Positions 1 to 10,513 of a stretch of DNA of 64,000 bases are shown in pieces. The translations under genes and the position numbers were made by a program. The stretch covers positions 76,297-140,296 of the forward strand of contig JAPLQC010000022.1 in NCBI GenBank assembly GCA_026399895.1. The letters are read 5' to 3'. Numbering within the stretch: position 1 is the stretch's first letter; each line of letters begins with the position of its first letter. Below the pieces are notes generated by a model. The model did not search any database. It saw only the letters and a list, made by a program, of their open reading frames with translations, and had not been told where the DNA came from. Source of the DNA: Burkholderiales bacterium. Lineage in GTDB: Bacteria; Pseudomonadota; Gammaproteobacteria; Burkholderiales; Burkholderiaceae_D.

Positions 1-257
1 AGATGCGCCAAGGTACCGGCAGGTCGGGTGAAATCAATCAGGAATTCGGAATTAGCAAGCCCGGCGTCGAGTGCTGATTCAATATTCACGCCCAGCGTAC
101 GACCCAAGGCGCTACCAGCGTCAGCGCCCAGCCCGGGCGCGCCGGCGACATCCAGCGCGCCGCTCAGCTGGGTTTCTGGGTCGGCATCAATGGCTTCGAT
201 CAGCATGCGGCCCATGCGGCCGGATGCGCCGGCCACCGCGATCTTCAGTGGGTTCAT
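1..257 (-). CDS. dapB: 4-hydroxy-tetrahydrodipicolinate reductase, partial (runs off the left edge)
   Basis: Reverse-strand translation [36 protein letters not shown]... has the DapB N-terminal Rossmann motif. Confidence 0.9.
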   Translation of the reverse strand, partial: MNPLKIAVAGASGRMGRMLIEAIDADPETQLSGALDVAGAPGLGADAGSALGRTLGVNIESALDAGLANSEFLIDFTRPAGTLAH

Positions 258-277
258 GGGAGTCGTCTCAGTAGGCT

Positions 278-751
278 TTATTTCTTCGGCGCTGCAATCA
301 GCCGAAGGTATTCTTTTTCATTCGGGAGTTCGGCGCCCTCAAAATGCGAAACACGCCCATCTTTGAAATGCACCACAACATTACTGTTGGTGACGGTGCC
401 ATCGCCGCGCTTGAGCATGAACGGATAATCCCAACGCTCTGCATGAAATACATCATTGAGCAGCGGTGTGCCCAGCAGGAAGCGAACCTGCGCTGGTGTC
501 ATGCCGACCTGTAACTGAGCGACTTGTTCCTTGGAGATGAAATTACCCTGCTGAGTGTCGGGGCGATACACCGGCAGCACGCCAAATAATTTACTCTGCT
601 GAACCCGCTGAGTAATGCCGGCGGGAGCAGCCTCGAGCGGCTTTTCACCCTCAGTGAACAGCTTGCTGACACAGCCGCACAGCAGAAGAGAAAAGACGAT
701 CGTACTCGCGGCAGAGATTCGGCGAGATACACGAAGAAACGGCTGGGGCAT
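278..751 (-). CDS. bamE: Outer membrane protein assembly factor BamE (SmpA/OmlA lipoprotein)
   Basis: Lipobox LLLCGC; body [38 protein letters not shown] typical of BamE. Start taken at MPQPFLRV rather than the ORF start at 787. Confidence 0.92.
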   Translation of the reverse strand: MPQPFLRVSRRISAASTIVFSLLLCGCVSKLFTEGEKPLEAAPAGITQRVQQSKLFGVLPVYRPDTQQGNFISKEQVAQLQVGMTPAQVRFLLGTPLLNDVFHAERWDYPFMLKRGDGTVTNSNVVVHFKDGRVSHFEGAELPNEKEYLRLIAAPKK

Positions 752-825
752 GATGAGGACGCTAAAATGGCGCGGAACGCGAAACACTATATGATAAGGC
801 AGTTCACGCTGCTCACTGATAAATC

Positions 826-1257
826 ATGCCGCATCAAACTCCCGATCTGAAATCGAGCGGGCTCAAGGCCACGCTACCCCGACTGAAAATTCTGGAAATC
901 TTCCAGGGCAGCCAGGTCCGGCATTTGTCGGCAGAAGATGTTTACAAGCAGCTACTGGCCGAAAACCTTGATGTCGGACTGGCAACCGTTTACCGGGTAC
1001 TTACCCAGTTTGAGCAAGCCGGCCTGTTGTCACGTAATCATTTCGAGTCCGGCAAGGCGGTGTTCGAGCTCAATCTGGGCGCCCATCATGATCACTTGGT
1101 CTGTCTGGATTGTGGCTTGGTGGAAGAGTTTTTCGATGAGGAAATCGAAAAGCGTCAGCAAAACATCGCGGCCGAGCGTGGTTTCAGGCTCGCAGAGCAC
1201 GCGCTTTCACTCTACGGCAACTGCACCAAAGAGAACTGCCCACATCGGGGCAGCTGA
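826..1257 (+). CDS. fur: Ferric uptake regulator
   Basis: [15 protein letters not shown]...AEDVYKQL...[17 protein letters not shown]...[16 protein letters not shown], canonical Fur; divergent from bamE. Confidence 0.95.
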   Translation: MPHQTPDLKSSGLKATLPRLKILEIFQGSQVRHLSAEDVYKQLLAENLDVGLATVYRVLTQFEQAGLLSRNHFESGKAVFELNLGAHHDHLVCLDCGLVEEFFDEEIEKRQQNIAAERGFRLAEHALSLYGNCTKENCPHRGS

Positions 1258-1306
1258 CAGCTTAGCTGATAGCCGCTCTGCGTAGATTCAGCGCCGATAG
1301 TCGCCC

Positions 1307-2312
1307 TTAGGGGTGCGATAGGGCGTTTGATAGCAGGCGCGCAGTAATATCCACGATCGGAATCACACGCTCGTACGCCATGCGGGTTGGCCCGATCACG
1401 CCTAGGGTGCCAACGATGCGCCCGTTTGACTCATAGGGTGCGGTGACGATACTCATCTCGTCGAGCGGCATCAGTGTTGACTCACCACCAATAAAGATTT
1501 GAACGCCGCTCGCTTTGCTGGACGTATCCAGAAGCGTCGCCAGGCTGGTTTTTTGATCGAACAAATCAAACATTTTGCGCAGCGAGCCCATATTCGAGGC
1601 CAATTCCGAGACTGACAGTAAATTGCGCTCACCCGAGATCACCACCTCGTCTTCGCCAGTATTCATGGCGTCGCTACCGGCCTCGACAGCCGCTTGCATC
1701 AGTTGTGTGATGTCATCACGCAGCTGACGTAATTCATCGTTCAGTTTGATGCGAACTTCGTCAAACGGTAAGCCGGCATAGTGCTGATTGATATAGTTAG
1801 CTGCTTGCACCAGTTCGGATGGCGAGTAGTCACTCGCCGTCAGTAGCAAGCGGTTTTGCACGTCGCCATTCGGCGCCACGATCACCAGCAATATGCGTTT
1901 CTCGGACAGCCGCAAGAACTTGAAACGTGCCTTCACGCCGGGGCGCCAGCACCACGCCTGCGAACTGGGATAGCTGCGACAGCACTTGGGCTGCGCTGGC
2001 GATGGTTTTTTGCGCCGATACGCCCGAGTGCAGCTTGGATTCGACCGCGCTCTCATCAATGGTTTGTACGGTCAGCAAGCTATCGACAAACAAGCGGTAC
2101 CCGCGCGGTGTCGGAATTCGTCCAGCTGAGGTGTGCGGGCTGGCCACGAGACCAAGCTCTTCAAGATCCGACATGATGTTGCGGATCGTGGCCGGCGACA
2201 GATCAAGGCCGGAAATTCGCGCCAAGGCCCGCGATCCTACCGGTTGGCCATCGGAGATGTAACGCTCAACCAGTGCTTTGAGCAGCGTTTGTGCGCGATT
2301 ATCGAGTTGCAT
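1307..2312 (-). pseudogene. hrcA: Heat-inducible transcription repressor HrcA, split into two frames by an apparent 1-nt insertion near 1932-1933
   Basis: ORF 1830..2312 carries the HrcA N-terminus ([54 protein letters not shown]); ORF 1307..2059 carries the rest ([25 protein letters not shown]...). The frames meet at GTGAAGGCACG. Confidence 0.85.
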
Positions 2313-2379
2313 GGGCTTATTCTATCGGGCGTCGACGCATGATTCCAGCGACGAGTGCAATTATGGTCTAATCGGCAGC

Positions 2380-3279
2380 ATGTCGACGCCGTCCGCTTTC
2401 CCTACCGTTGCCATCATCGGCAAGCATGGCGACCCGCCGGCGGTCGAGGATTTGCTTGCGCTTGCGCGTTTCTTGGAGGGCCGTGGCCACCGTGTGGTTT
2501 TTGAGTCAGCTACGGCAACCGATCTCGGCAGAGTAGCGTCACAGTCGCTAACGCCACAGCAAATTGGCGAGCAGGCACAGCTCGCCATTGTTGTGGGCGG
2601 CGATGGCACTATGCTCGGTATCGCTCGCCAGCTAGCGCCATATCGCGTGCCGCTGATTGGGGTCAACCAAGGCCGCCTTGGGTTCATGACCGATATTCCC
2701 TCCGACAAAATGCTGCCGGTACTGGCCGACATGTTGGACGGTAAGGTCGAGTCCGAGCAGCGCTCATTGCTCGCGGGTACCGTGATTCGTGATGGTCAAC
2801 CCAGCTTTCACGGGCTGGCATTCAATGACGTGGTGGTGGCGCGTGGTTCCGGCGCTGGCATGATCGAATTACGGGTGACGGTCGATGGCCAGTTCATGTA
2901 CAACCAGCGCTCCGATGGGCTGATTGTGTCTACACCGACCGGTTCGACCGCGTATGCGCTGGCTGCCGGCGGCCCGATTCTGCAGCCGCAGTTGGGCGGC
3001 ATTGTGATGGTTCCGATTGCGCCACATGCGCTGTCGAATCGACCGATCGTGCTGTCGGATGATCGCGAAATTGAAATCGAACTATCCAGCGGCCGTGACT
3101 GCAGCGTGAACTTCGACATGCAATCCGTCATCACGTTACACGTGGGCGACCGGGTCTTACTGAAGCGTTCGAGCGATGTCGTGACCTTTTTGCATCCGCT
3201 GGGCTGGAATTATTTCGATACATTGCGCGAGAAGCTGCACTGGAACGAATATCCATCGACCTCCGGTCAATTAAAATAA
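2380..3279 (+). CDS. nadK: NAD kinase
   Basis: VVGGDGTMLGIAR, GVNQGRLGFMTDI, DGLIVSTPTGSTAYALAAGGPI motifs. Start placed at MSTPSAFPTVAIIGK. Confidence 0.95.
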   Translation: MSTPSAFPTVAIIGKHGDPPAVEDLLALARFLEGRGHRVVFESATATDLGRVASQSLTPQQIGEQAQLAIVVGGDGTMLGIARQLAPYRVPLIGVNQGRLGFMTDIPSDKMLPVLADMLDGKVESEQRSLLAGTVIRDGQPSFHGLAFNDVVVARGSGAGMIELRVTVDGQFMYNQRSDGLIVSTPTGSTAYALAAGGPILQPQLGGIVMVPIAPHALSNRPIVLSDDREIEIELSSGRDCSVNFDMQSVITLHVGDRVLLKRSSDVVTFLHPLGWNYFDTLREKLHWNEYPSTSGQLK

Positions 3280-3302
3280 CGTTTTTTCCACTCGCCTCAC
3301 TG

Positions 3303-4961
3303 ATGCTGCGCGCGCTCGCAATTCGTGACTTTGTGATCGTCGACTTTGTCGAACTCGATCTGTCGTCGGGTTTTACCGTGTTTACGGGGGAAACCGGCGC
3401 AGGTAAGTCTATTTTGATTGATGCACTCACGCTTGCATTGGGCGGGCGTGCTGATGCCAGCGTCGTGCGCGAGGGTGCCGCACGTGCCGATATCGTGGCC
3501 GAGTTCACGGGTGAGCTGGATGCTTCGCTACAAAGCTGGTTAAGTGAGCATGCTTTCGATAATGATGAAAGTAGCTTGCTGCTGCGTCGCGTGATTGATA
3601 ACGCCGGTCGCTCAAAAGCCTTCATCAATGGCGTCACCGCCACCATCACACAACTGCGCGAGCTCGGTGAGATGCTGGTGGATATTCATGGACAGCATGC
3701 GCATCAGTCGCTGTTGCGAGCCGACGCCCAACGTGATCTGCTCGACGCGCATGCCGGATTACAAGAGCGGGTGAAAGAGGTCAGCGCTGCCTTTAAACAA
3801 TGGCGTGCGCTCACCAAGCAGCGTGAGGAGTTTGAGCGTGATACCAAACAGGCCTTGCTCGAGCGTGAGCGACTTGAGTGGCAGGTTAGCGAGTTACAGA
3901 AGCTGGCACCGCAGTCGGGCGAGTGGGCCGAGGTGTGTAGTGAGCATAGTCGGCTGTCGCATGCCGCCAGCTTGATCGAGGGTGCGCAGCAGGCACTTGA
4001 TCTGCTCTCTGAATCTGATTCATCGCCGATGCTGTCGCAGCTGAGTACGGTTGAGCAAAGGCTGGCAAAGCTAGTCGATATTGACGACAAGCTGAAGCCA
4101 GTGATCGATGCCCTGGAGCCTGCGCGCATACAGCTGCAAGAGGCGGTGTACGCATTAAATGATTATTTGGGGCGCATCGAACTCGACCCTGCGCGTTTAC
4201 GCGTGGTCGAATCAAGAATGGAAGCCCTTCATTCCGCGTCGCGCAAGTTTCATGTTGCACCGGAGGCGTTGTCGCAAGAGCTAGAGCAGTTGTCAGACCG
4301 CTTGCAACAGTTGTCCGATGCGACCGATCTGGATGCCATTCGCGCACAAGAGGAAAAGCTGGCAGCGGCTTATCAAGCCAGCGCCAAGCAGCTCTCCAAA
4401 GCGCGCGCCGCAGCTGCCAAGTCGTTATCAGTTGCGGTCACCAAGGCGATGCAAGAGCTATCCATGAGCGGTGGTCGTTTCGAGATCGCGCTGAATACGA
4501 GTGAAGCGGCGGCGCATGGTCTTGAGCAGGTCGAATTTCTAGTCGCCGGTCATGCCGGCACAACGCCGCGACCGCTGGCAAAAGTGGCCTCCGGTGGCGA
4601 GTTGGCGCGTATTTCGCTCGCGATTTCAGTGATCGCTTCCAGCGCGACAGCAACCCCCACGCTAATCTTTGATGAGGTGGATAGCGGTATCGGGGGTGCA
4701 GTGGCTGAGGTGGTCGGGCGCCTGCTGCGCAAGCTCGGGCAGGATAGGCAAGTACTCTGCGTCACCCACCTGCCCCAAGTGGCCAGCCAAGGCGCGCAGC
4801 ATTTTCAAGTTAGCAAGAATGCTGCGCCGGATGGCCGTACTGTGTCGCGTATTACCCCGCTGGCGGGTGCCGAGCGCGTCGAAGAAATTGCGCGTATGCT
4901 CGGCGGCCTCGAGATTACGGCCACTACGCGCAAACACGCCAGAGAACTACTGGCGTCCTAG
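3303..4961 (+). CDS. recN: DNA repair protein RecN
   Basis: N-terminal [38 protein letters not shown]-terminal [25 protein letters not shown]...[11 protein letters not shown]. Confidence 0.96.
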   Translation: MLRALAIRDFVIVDFVELDLSSGFTVFTGETGAGKSILIDALTLALGGRADASVVREGAARADIVAEFTGELDASLQSWLSEHAFDNDESSLLLRRVIDNAGRSKAFINGVTATITQLRELGEMLVDIHGQHAHQSLLRADAQRDLLDAHAGLQERVKEVSAAFKQWRALTKQREEFERDTKQALLERERLEWQVSELQKLAPQSGEWAEVCSEHSRLSHAASLIEGAQQALDLLSESDSSPMLSQLSTVEQRLAKLVDIDDKLKPVIDALEPARIQLQEAVYALNDYLGRIELDPARLRVVESRMEALHSASRKFHVAPEALSQELEQLSDRLQQLSDATDLDAIRAQEEKLAAAYQASAKQLSKARAAAAKSLSVAVTKAMQELSMSGGRFEIALNTSEAAAHGLEQVEFLVAGHAGTTPRPLAKVASGGELARISLAISVIASSATATPTLIFDEVDSGIGGAVAEVVGRLLRKLGQDRQVLCVTHLPQVASQGAQHFQVSKNAAPDGRTVSRITPLAGAERVEEIARMLGGLEITATTRKHARELLAS

Positions 4962-5010
4962 TAAAGCCCAAGGTTGGCGGCTTGCTAAAAAGAATAGAAA
5001 GGCATCACTG

Positions 5011-6117
5011 ATGGGCTTCAACTCCGAACCGTCTTACCGCCACGGTACCGTGGGCAAGGTTGGCGTCATTCTTGCCAACCTGGGCACCCCGAACGCACCA
5101 ACGCCTGAGGCGGTACGCACCTATCTGAAAGAATTTTTGTCGGACCCGCGTGTGGTGGAGATTCCCCGCGCAATTTGGTGGTTCATCCTGAACGGCATCA
5201 TTCTTCCGTTCCGCTCGCGCCAATCGGCCCATAAATACGCATCGATCTGGACTGACGAAGGCTCTCCGCTCAAGCTGCACACCGAGCGACAGGCACACGC
5301 CCTGCAAGCCGAGATGACTGCGCGCGGTTTATCGATCCAAGTCGCCTACGGCATGCGCTATGGCAGCCCCGCAATCCCGGATGTGCTCGAGCAGCTGAGA
5401 GCGCAAGGCTGTGATCGCATTCTAGTTTTGCCTGCCTACCCGCAATACTCCGGTACCACCACTGCTTCGGTTTTCGATGCACTGTTCCAGCATCTTTTGA
5501 AAGTACGTAACGTTCCGGAATTGCGTCTGATACGCCACTATCACGACGACCCGGGTTACATCAACGCGTTGGCAGATACCGTGCGTCTGCATTGGTCACA
5601 ACATGGCCGCCCAGACAAACTGGTGATGAGTTTTCACGGGGTACCCAAGCGTACCTTGTTGCTCGGTGATCCCTACCACTGTGAATGCCACAAGACCGCA
5701 CGCTTGCTCGCTGAGCGTCTGGGCATCAGCAAGAGCGACTACATAGTGACTTTTCAGTCGCGCTTCGGGCGTGCCGAGTGGCTGCAACCCTATACCGCGC
5801 CAACACTGGAGCAACTCGCAGGTAGTGGCGTTGGTCGGGTTGATTTGATCTGCCCCGGCTTCACCAGCGACTGCCTGGAGACGCTAGAAGAAATTGCGAT
5901 GGAGGCGAAAGAAGATTTCCTCGCCGCCGGTGGCAAGAGCTTTCACTACATCCCCTGCCTCAACGAGTCACCCAGCTGGATCGCCGGCATGGCCGCGCTG
6001 ATCGAAGCCCATACCGGTGGCTGGCCCGTGTCATCGTCGCCGCAGGTTCAGGCAGCGCGGCAGGCAGATGCTGAGGTGGGTCGGGAGCAAGCACTCGCCC
6101 TAGGCGCCCTCGACTAG
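5011..6117 (+). CDS. hemH: Ferrochelatase
   Basis: [55 protein letters not shown]. The provided ORF (4669) is over-extended; ATG at 5011 fits the family N-terminus. Confidence 0.95.
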   Translation: MGFNSEPSYRHGTVGKVGVILANLGTPNAPTPEAVRTYLKEFLSDPRVVEIPRAIWWFILNGIILPFRSRQSAHKYASIWTDEGSPLKLHTERQAHALQAEMTARGLSIQVAYGMRYGSPAIPDVLEQLRAQGCDRILVLPAYPQYSGTTTASVFDALFQHLLKVRNVPELRLIRHYHDDPGYINALADTVRLHWSQHGRPDKLVMSFHGVPKRTLLLGDPYHCECHKTARLLAERLGISKSDYIVTFQSRFGRAEWLQPYTAPTLEQLAGSGVGRVDLICPGFTSDCLETLEEIAMEAKEDFLAAGGKSFHYIPCLNESPSWIAGMAALIEAHTGGWPVSSSPQVQAARQADAEVGREQALALGALD

Positions 6118-6257
6118 AACCTGGCAGGTTGGGCCGCTGGCGGTGTTGGCAGCATCTTGTCGTACGTCTTGTACTGTCTGCGATGCTTCCGCCTAGCCAC
6201 CGACCCAACCCAGCCAGGTTCACCTTAGCCACTTGGGCCGCCGGCGGTGTTGGCAGC
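6117..6257. repeat. Composite intergenic repeat: imperfect inverted repeat (6117-6221) plus a direct copy of its left arm (6233-6257)
   Basis: GAACCTGGCAGGTTGGG (6117-6133) vs CCCAACCCAGCCAGGTTC (6204-6221), inverted; TTGGGCCGCTGGCGGTGTTGGCAGC (6129-6153) vs TTGGGCCGCCGGCGGTGTTGGCAGC (6233-6257), direct, 24/25 identical. Confidence 0.75.
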
Positions 6258-6282
6258 CCTTGCCTCGCGTCCAGTACCTCTG

Positions 6283-6299
6283 GCGGCGTCAAACGCCGC
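6283..6299 (+). terminator. Probable hairpin/terminator between hemH and grpE (no strong T-tract)
   Basis: GCGGCGT-CAA-ACGCCGC perfect 7-bp stem immediately upstream of the sigma32 promoter. Confidence 0.45.
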
Positions 6300-6303
6300 T
6301 TGT

Positions 6304-6331
6304 CTTGAAAAGTTACACAACATCCCCATAT
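6304..6331 (+). promoter_or_regulatory. Sigma32 (RpoH) promoter of grpE
   Basis: CTTGAAA-N13-CCCCATAT, an exact match to the recalled E. coli consensus CTTGAAA-N11-16-CCCCATNT. Confidence 0.9.
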
Positions 6332-6374
6332 CTCCTGCATTGCTCTGCAAGTCTATGTATTTACTGGAGATTTT

Positions 6375-6953
6375 ATGACCCAAGGCGAACAGCATCCGAA
6401 CTCGGCGGAGTCCCAGGCGGCTCCCGCAGCCGCTACGGAACCATCGAATGCTGAAGCTGCGGCAGGGCCGCAGCTTGAGGGCGTGGAAGCGGGTGACGCG
6501 CTAATGATTCAACTGGCCGAGGCGCAGGCCAAGCTAACGGAAATGCAGGATGCCTATCTGCGCGCCAAGGCAGAAGCAGACAACACCCGGCGTCGCGCTC
6601 AGGAAGATATTGCAAAGGCGCATAAGTTTGCGATCGAGTCGTTCGCCGAGTCGCTCCTGCCGGTGAGGGACAGTCTTGAGATGGCGCTGAAGGTCGAGAC
6701 GCCGTCGATCGAATCTTTGAAAGAGGGCGTCGATATGACCCTCAAGCAACTGGTGGCCGCTTTTGACAAACATCGTTTGATCGAGGTGAACCCGCAGCAG
6801 GGCGAGAAACTCGATCCGATGAAGCATCAGGCGATTTCAATGGTGCCGGCCGAGCAAGAAGCGAACACGATCGTCACTGTGCTGCAGAAGGGCTACATGA
6901 TCTCCGATCGGCTACTGCGCCCTGCATTGGTTACCGTCTCGCAGTCGACTTGA
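6375..6953 (+). CDS. grpE: Nucleotide exchange factor GrpE
   Basis: [46 protein letters not shown]; ends [40 protein letters not shown]. Confidence 0.97.
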   Translation: MTQGEQHPNSAESQAAPAAATEPSNAEAAAGPQLEGVEAGDALMIQLAEAQAKLTEMQDAYLRAKAEADNTRRRAQEDIAKAHKFAIESFAESLLPVRDSLEMALKVETPSIESLKEGVDMTLKQLVAAFDKHRLIEVNPQQGEKLDPMKHQAISMVPAEQEANTIVTVLQKGYMISDRLLRPALVTVSQST

Positions 6954-6976
6954 AAAGTATTGCACTCGCCGCATAT
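6949..6976 (+). promoter_or_regulatory. Second sigma32 promoter, directly upstream of dnaK and overlapping the grpE stop codon
   Basis: CTTGAAA (6949-6955)-N13-CCGCATAT (6969-6976), one mismatch from consensus; grpE TGA (6951-6953) lies inside the -35 element. Confidence 0.85.
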
Positions 6977-7027
6977 CGGTACATATTCGGCATCTAAACT
7001 GTTTCAGATTCATAAGGAATATCCATC

Positions 7028-8980
7028 ATGGGCAAAGTCATTGGCATCGATCTGGGAACCACCAATTCCTGCGTTGCGATCATGGAGGGCAACCAGCCCA
7101 AGGTGATCGAGAACTCCGAGGGGGCGCGTACGACGCCTTCCATCATTGCCTATCAAGATGACGGCGAGATTCTGGTCGGTGCGCCGGCCAAGCGACAGGC
7201 GGTCACTAACCCAACGAACACCCTGTTCGCGGTCAAGCGCCTGATCGGTCGCAAGTTTGAAGAAAAGGAAGTTCAAAAAGACATCGGTCTGATGCCGTAT
7301 GAAATCGTAAAGGCCGATAACGGTGATGCTTGGGTACTCGCGCGTGACAAACGTCTCGCACCACCGCAGGTATCCGCGGAAGTGCTTCGCAAGATGAAAA
7401 AAACTGCCGAGGATTATCTCGGCGAGGAAGTCACCGAAGCCGTGATCACGGTGCCGGCTTATTTCAATGATGCGCAGCGTCAAGCCACTAAAGACGCAGG
7501 TCGTATCGCTGGTCTGGATGTCAAGCGCATCATCAACGAGCCAACTGCAGCGGCGCTCGCGTTTGGTCTCGACAAGGCTGGTAAAGGTGATCGCAAGATC
7601 GCAGTGTATGACCTTGGTGGCGGCACTTTTGACGTGTCGATCATCGAGATCGCTGACGTCGATGGCGAGATGCAGTTCGAGGTGCTCTCCACCAACGGTG
7701 ACACCTTCTTGGGTGGCGAAGACTTCGACCAGCGTCTGATCGATCACATCATCGAGGAATTCAAGAAGATCAATGGCCTGGATTTGGCGAAGGACCCGAT
7801 CGCGCTACAGCGTATCAAGGCCTCGGCTGAGCGTGCCAAGATTGAGTTGTCATCGTCGCAGCAAACGGAAATCAACGAACCCTACATCGCCATGGCTAAT
7901 GGCGCGCCGGTGCACTTGACGCTGAAAATTACGCGCGCCAAGTTGGAGTCGCTGGTCGAGGATTTGATCTCGAAAACTATTGAACCTTGCCGTACCGCGA
8001 TTAGTGATGCAGGTGTCAAAGTGTCTGACATCGACGATGTGATTCTGGTCGGTGGTCAGAGCCGCATGCCGAAGGTACAAGACAAGGTCAAGGAGTTCTT
8101 CGGCAAGGAGCCGCGCAAGGACGTCAACCCCGATGAGGCAGTTGCCGTCGGTGCTGCGATTCAAGGCTCAGTACTTTGCGGTGATCGCAAAGATTTGCTG
8201 CTACTCGACGTTACACCGCTGTCGCTCGGCATCGAGACGCTGGGCGGCGTGATGACCAAGATGATCAAGAAGAACACCACCATTCCGACTAAGTTCAGTC
8301 AGGTGTTCTCAACCGCCGAGGATAACCAGCCGGCAGTGACTATCAAGGTATATCAGGGCGAGCGCGAGATGGCCTCGGGTAACAAGGGATTGGGTGAGTT
8401 CAACCTCGAAGGTATTCCGCCATCACAGCGCGGTATGCCGCAGATCGAGGTGACCTTCGATATCGACGCCAACGGCATCTTGCATGTGTCGGCTAAGGAT
8501 AAGGCGTCCGGCAAGGAAAACAAGATCACCATCAAAGCCAACTCGGGTCTGACCGAGGAAGAGATTCAGCGTATGGTGCAAGATGCCGAGGCGAATGCTG
8601 CGGAAGATCATCGCCTGAAAGAACTGGCTGAGTCACACAATCAGGGCGATGCACTAGTGCACTCGACCAAAAAAGCAATGGGTGAGCACGGTGACCAGCT
8701 GGAGTCTGGCGAAAAAGAAAAAATTGAAGCGGCGATCAAAGACCTTGAAGAGGCCTTGAAAGGCACTGATAAGGCAATGATCGATGCCAAGATCGAAGCG
8801 CTTTCGACTGCGGCACAAAAGCTAGGCGAGAAGATGTACGCCGACATGCAGGCACAGCAGGCCGCAGCCGGCGCTGGTGCTGGTGCTGGTGCTTCATCAG
8901 CCGAGGCCGCTGCGCCAGGTGAGAAGAGTGCGCAAGACGATATCGTTGATGCCGACTTCAAGGAAGTGAAGGACAAATAA
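7028..8980 (+). CDS. dnaK: Molecular chaperone DnaK (Hsp70)
   Basis: [21 protein letters not shown]...; [32 protein letters not shown]-terminal [14 protein letters not shown]. Confidence 0.99.
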   Translation: MGKVIGIDLGTTNSCVAIMEGNQPKVIENSEGARTTPSIIAYQDDGEILVGAPAKRQAVTNPTNTLFAVKRLIGRKFEEKEVQKDIGLMPYEIVKADNGDAWVLARDKRLAPPQVSAEVLRKMKKTAEDYLGEEVTEAVITVPAYFNDAQRQATKDAGRIAGLDVKRIINEPTAAALAFGLDKAGKGDRKIAVYDLGGGTFDVSIIEIADVDGEMQFEVLSTNGDTFLGGEDFDQRLIDHIIEEFKKINGLDLAKDPIALQRIKASAERAKIELSSSQQTEINEPYIAMANGAPVHLTLKITRAKLESLVEDLISKTIEPCRTAISDAGVKVSDIDDVILVGGQSRMPKVQDKVKEFFGKEPRKDVNPDEAVAVGAAIQGSVLCGDRKDLLLLDVTPLSLGIETLGGVMTKMIKKNTTIPTKFSQVFSTAEDNQPAVTIKVYQGEREMASGNKGLGEFNLEGIPPSQRGMPQIEVTFDIDANGILHVSAKDKASGKENKITIKANSGLTEEEIQRMVQDAEANAAEDHRLKELAESHNQGDALVHSTKKAMGEHGDQLESGEKEKIEAAIKDLEEALKGTDKAMIDAKIEALSTAAQKLGEKMYADMQAQQAAAGAGAGAGASSAEAAAPGEKSAQDDIVDADFKEVKDK

Positions 8981-9015
8981 TTACCACTGCACACAGCGAG
9001 GCTGTGTTGCTTATG

Positions 9016-9050
9016 CCGGGTCGGGGCGTTTTGTTCCGCCCGGTTTTTTG
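9016..9050 (+). terminator. Rho-independent terminator after dnaK
   Basis: CCGGG...CGCCCGG followed by TTTTTTG. Confidence 0.6.
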
Positions 9051-9096
9051 CTTAGATGGGGTTCGCCCTGTCCGAGCGTAGTAAGGATATTCAACC

Positions 9097-10233
9097 ATGG
9101 CAAAACGCGATTTTTACGAAACGCTCGGTGTAGCGAAGAACGCTTCGGACGAAGAAATCAAAAAGGCCTATCGCAAGCTCGCCATGAAATTCCATCCGGA
9201 TCGTAATCCGGATAGCAAGCAGGCAGAAGACAAATTCAAAGAGGCAAAAGAAGCCTACGAGATGCTGTCTGATCCGCAAAAGCGTGAAGCCTATGACCGC
9301 TTTGGACACGCCGGAGTCGACCCGAATGTGGGTGGTGGAGGCGGTGCGGGTGCCGGGTTTAGCGGTGGTTTCTCGGATGCCTTTGGCGATATTTTTGGCG
9401 ACATCTTTGGTGGTGGTGGTGGCGGTCGGCAGCGCGGTGGCCCGCAGGTCTACCGAGGCGCGGATCTTCGCTACAACCTCGATATCACGCTCGAGCAAGC
9501 AGCGAACGGCTTCGACACCACGATACGAGTGCCGTCGTGGGATGAGTGCGATACATGCCACGGCTCGGGTGCAAAGCCGGGTACTTCAGCGACCACCTGT
9601 GGTACGTGCGGAGGTCATGGTCAGGTCCGGATGCAACAAGGTTTTTTCAGTATTCAGCAGACCTGCCCGAAGTGCCATGGCTCGGGTAAGGTGATCGCAG
9701 ATCCTTGCAGTCCTTGTGCTGGTTCAGGCCGCGTCAAGCGCAACAAGACGCTTGAGGTCAAAATCCCGGCAGGTATTGATGACGGCATGCGGATCCGCTC
9801 AACAGGCAATGGTGAGCCTGGTATGAACGGTGGTCCTCCCGGCGATCTCTATGTTGAAATTCATATCAAGCAGCATGCTGTTTTCCAGCGTGACGGCGAT
9901 GATCTGCATTGCGAGATGCCGATCTCGTTTGCGAAGGCAGCGCTCGGTGGAGAGATCGAGGTGCCAACACTTTCTGGCAAGGTGTCCTTCAGCGTTCCTG
10001 AAGGCACTCAAAGCGGCAAGACTTTCCGCTTGCGCAGTAAAGGCGTTAAAGGTGTGCGTTCCGGATTCCCCGGTGATCTCTTCTGCCACGTGGTTGTAGA
10101 AACACCGATCAAACTCACTGATCGGCAAAAAGATCTACTGCGTGAGTTTGAGCAGCTTACCGCTGAGGGCGGCGCCAAGCACAGCCCGCAAAGCAAGAGT
10201 TGGATGGATAAAGTGAAGGAATTTTTCGAGTAA
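9097..10233 (+). CDS. dnaJ: Chaperone protein DnaJ
   Basis: J-domain with HPD ([11 protein letters not shown]), Gly-rich linker, four CxxCxGxG-type zinc repeats. Confidence 0.98.
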   Translation: MAKRDFYETLGVAKNASDEEIKKAYRKLAMKFHPDRNPDSKQAEDKFKEAKEAYEMLSDPQKREAYDRFGHAGVDPNVGGGGGAGAGFSGGFSDAFGDIFGDIFGGGGGGRQRGGPQVYRGADLRYNLDITLEQAANGFDTTIRVPSWDECDTCHGSGAKPGTSATTCGTCGGHGQVRMQQGFFSIQQTCPKCHGSGKVIADPCSPCAGSGRVKRNKTLEVKIPAGIDDGMRIRSTGNGEPGMNGGPPGDLYVEIHIKQHAVFQRDGDDLHCEMPISFAKAALGGEIEVPTLSGKVSFSVPEGTQSGKTFRLRSKGVKGVRSGFPGDLFCHVVVETPIKLTDRQKDLLREFEQLTAEGGAKHSPQSKSWMDKVKEFFE

Positions 10234-10302
10234 TCTGTTCTAGCCGCTCAGGCTATTCCAGTCCTCGAGAATCGTCGCACACTTTCCTCTCCACCTAATC
10301 AG

Positions 10303-10330
10303 AAAACGCCGACGCTCTGTCGGCGTTTTT
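10303..10330 (+). terminator. Rho-independent terminator after dnaJ
   Basis: AAAACGCCGAC-gctct-GTCGGCGTTTTT. Confidence 0.85.
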
Positions 10331-10513
10331 GTTGGTGCCCCTGTCCTTCGTCATTGCGGTTCGATCTACGCACTGCGGTTCGAGATCATGCTCATTAAGC
10401 CACTGTCATCTTGCGTGATGCGCATAGGGATTTGCACATTTCAATTACCACGCGAGATTCCTCGCAGCCGAGGCTAGACTTATCGCTTCAGGTGTTGTGG
10501 AGGGTGCCCAAAT

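Noticed and set aside
4669-5010. N-terminal extension of the hemH ORF inside recN
   Set aside because: Out-of-frame reading of recN coding sequence; ferrochelatase homology begins at 5011.
6330-6371. Possible RNA thermometer: ATCTCC (6330-6335) complementary to the grpE Shine-Dalgarno GGAGAT (6366-6371)
   Set aside because: ATCTCC overlaps the sigma32 -10 element, so it is upstream of the expected transcription start and would not be in the heat-shock mRNA.
6983-7022. Possible thermosensor in the dnaK leader: ATATTC pairing with GAATAT next to the SD
   Set aside because: Only 6 AT-rich base pairs and the 5' arm sits right at the predicted start; too weak to claim.
7010-7747. Long minus-strand ORFs antisense to dnaK (7010..7747, 8641..8994)
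   Set aside because: Typical codon-bias shadow ORFs opposite a highly conserved Hsp70 gene; no recognisable product.
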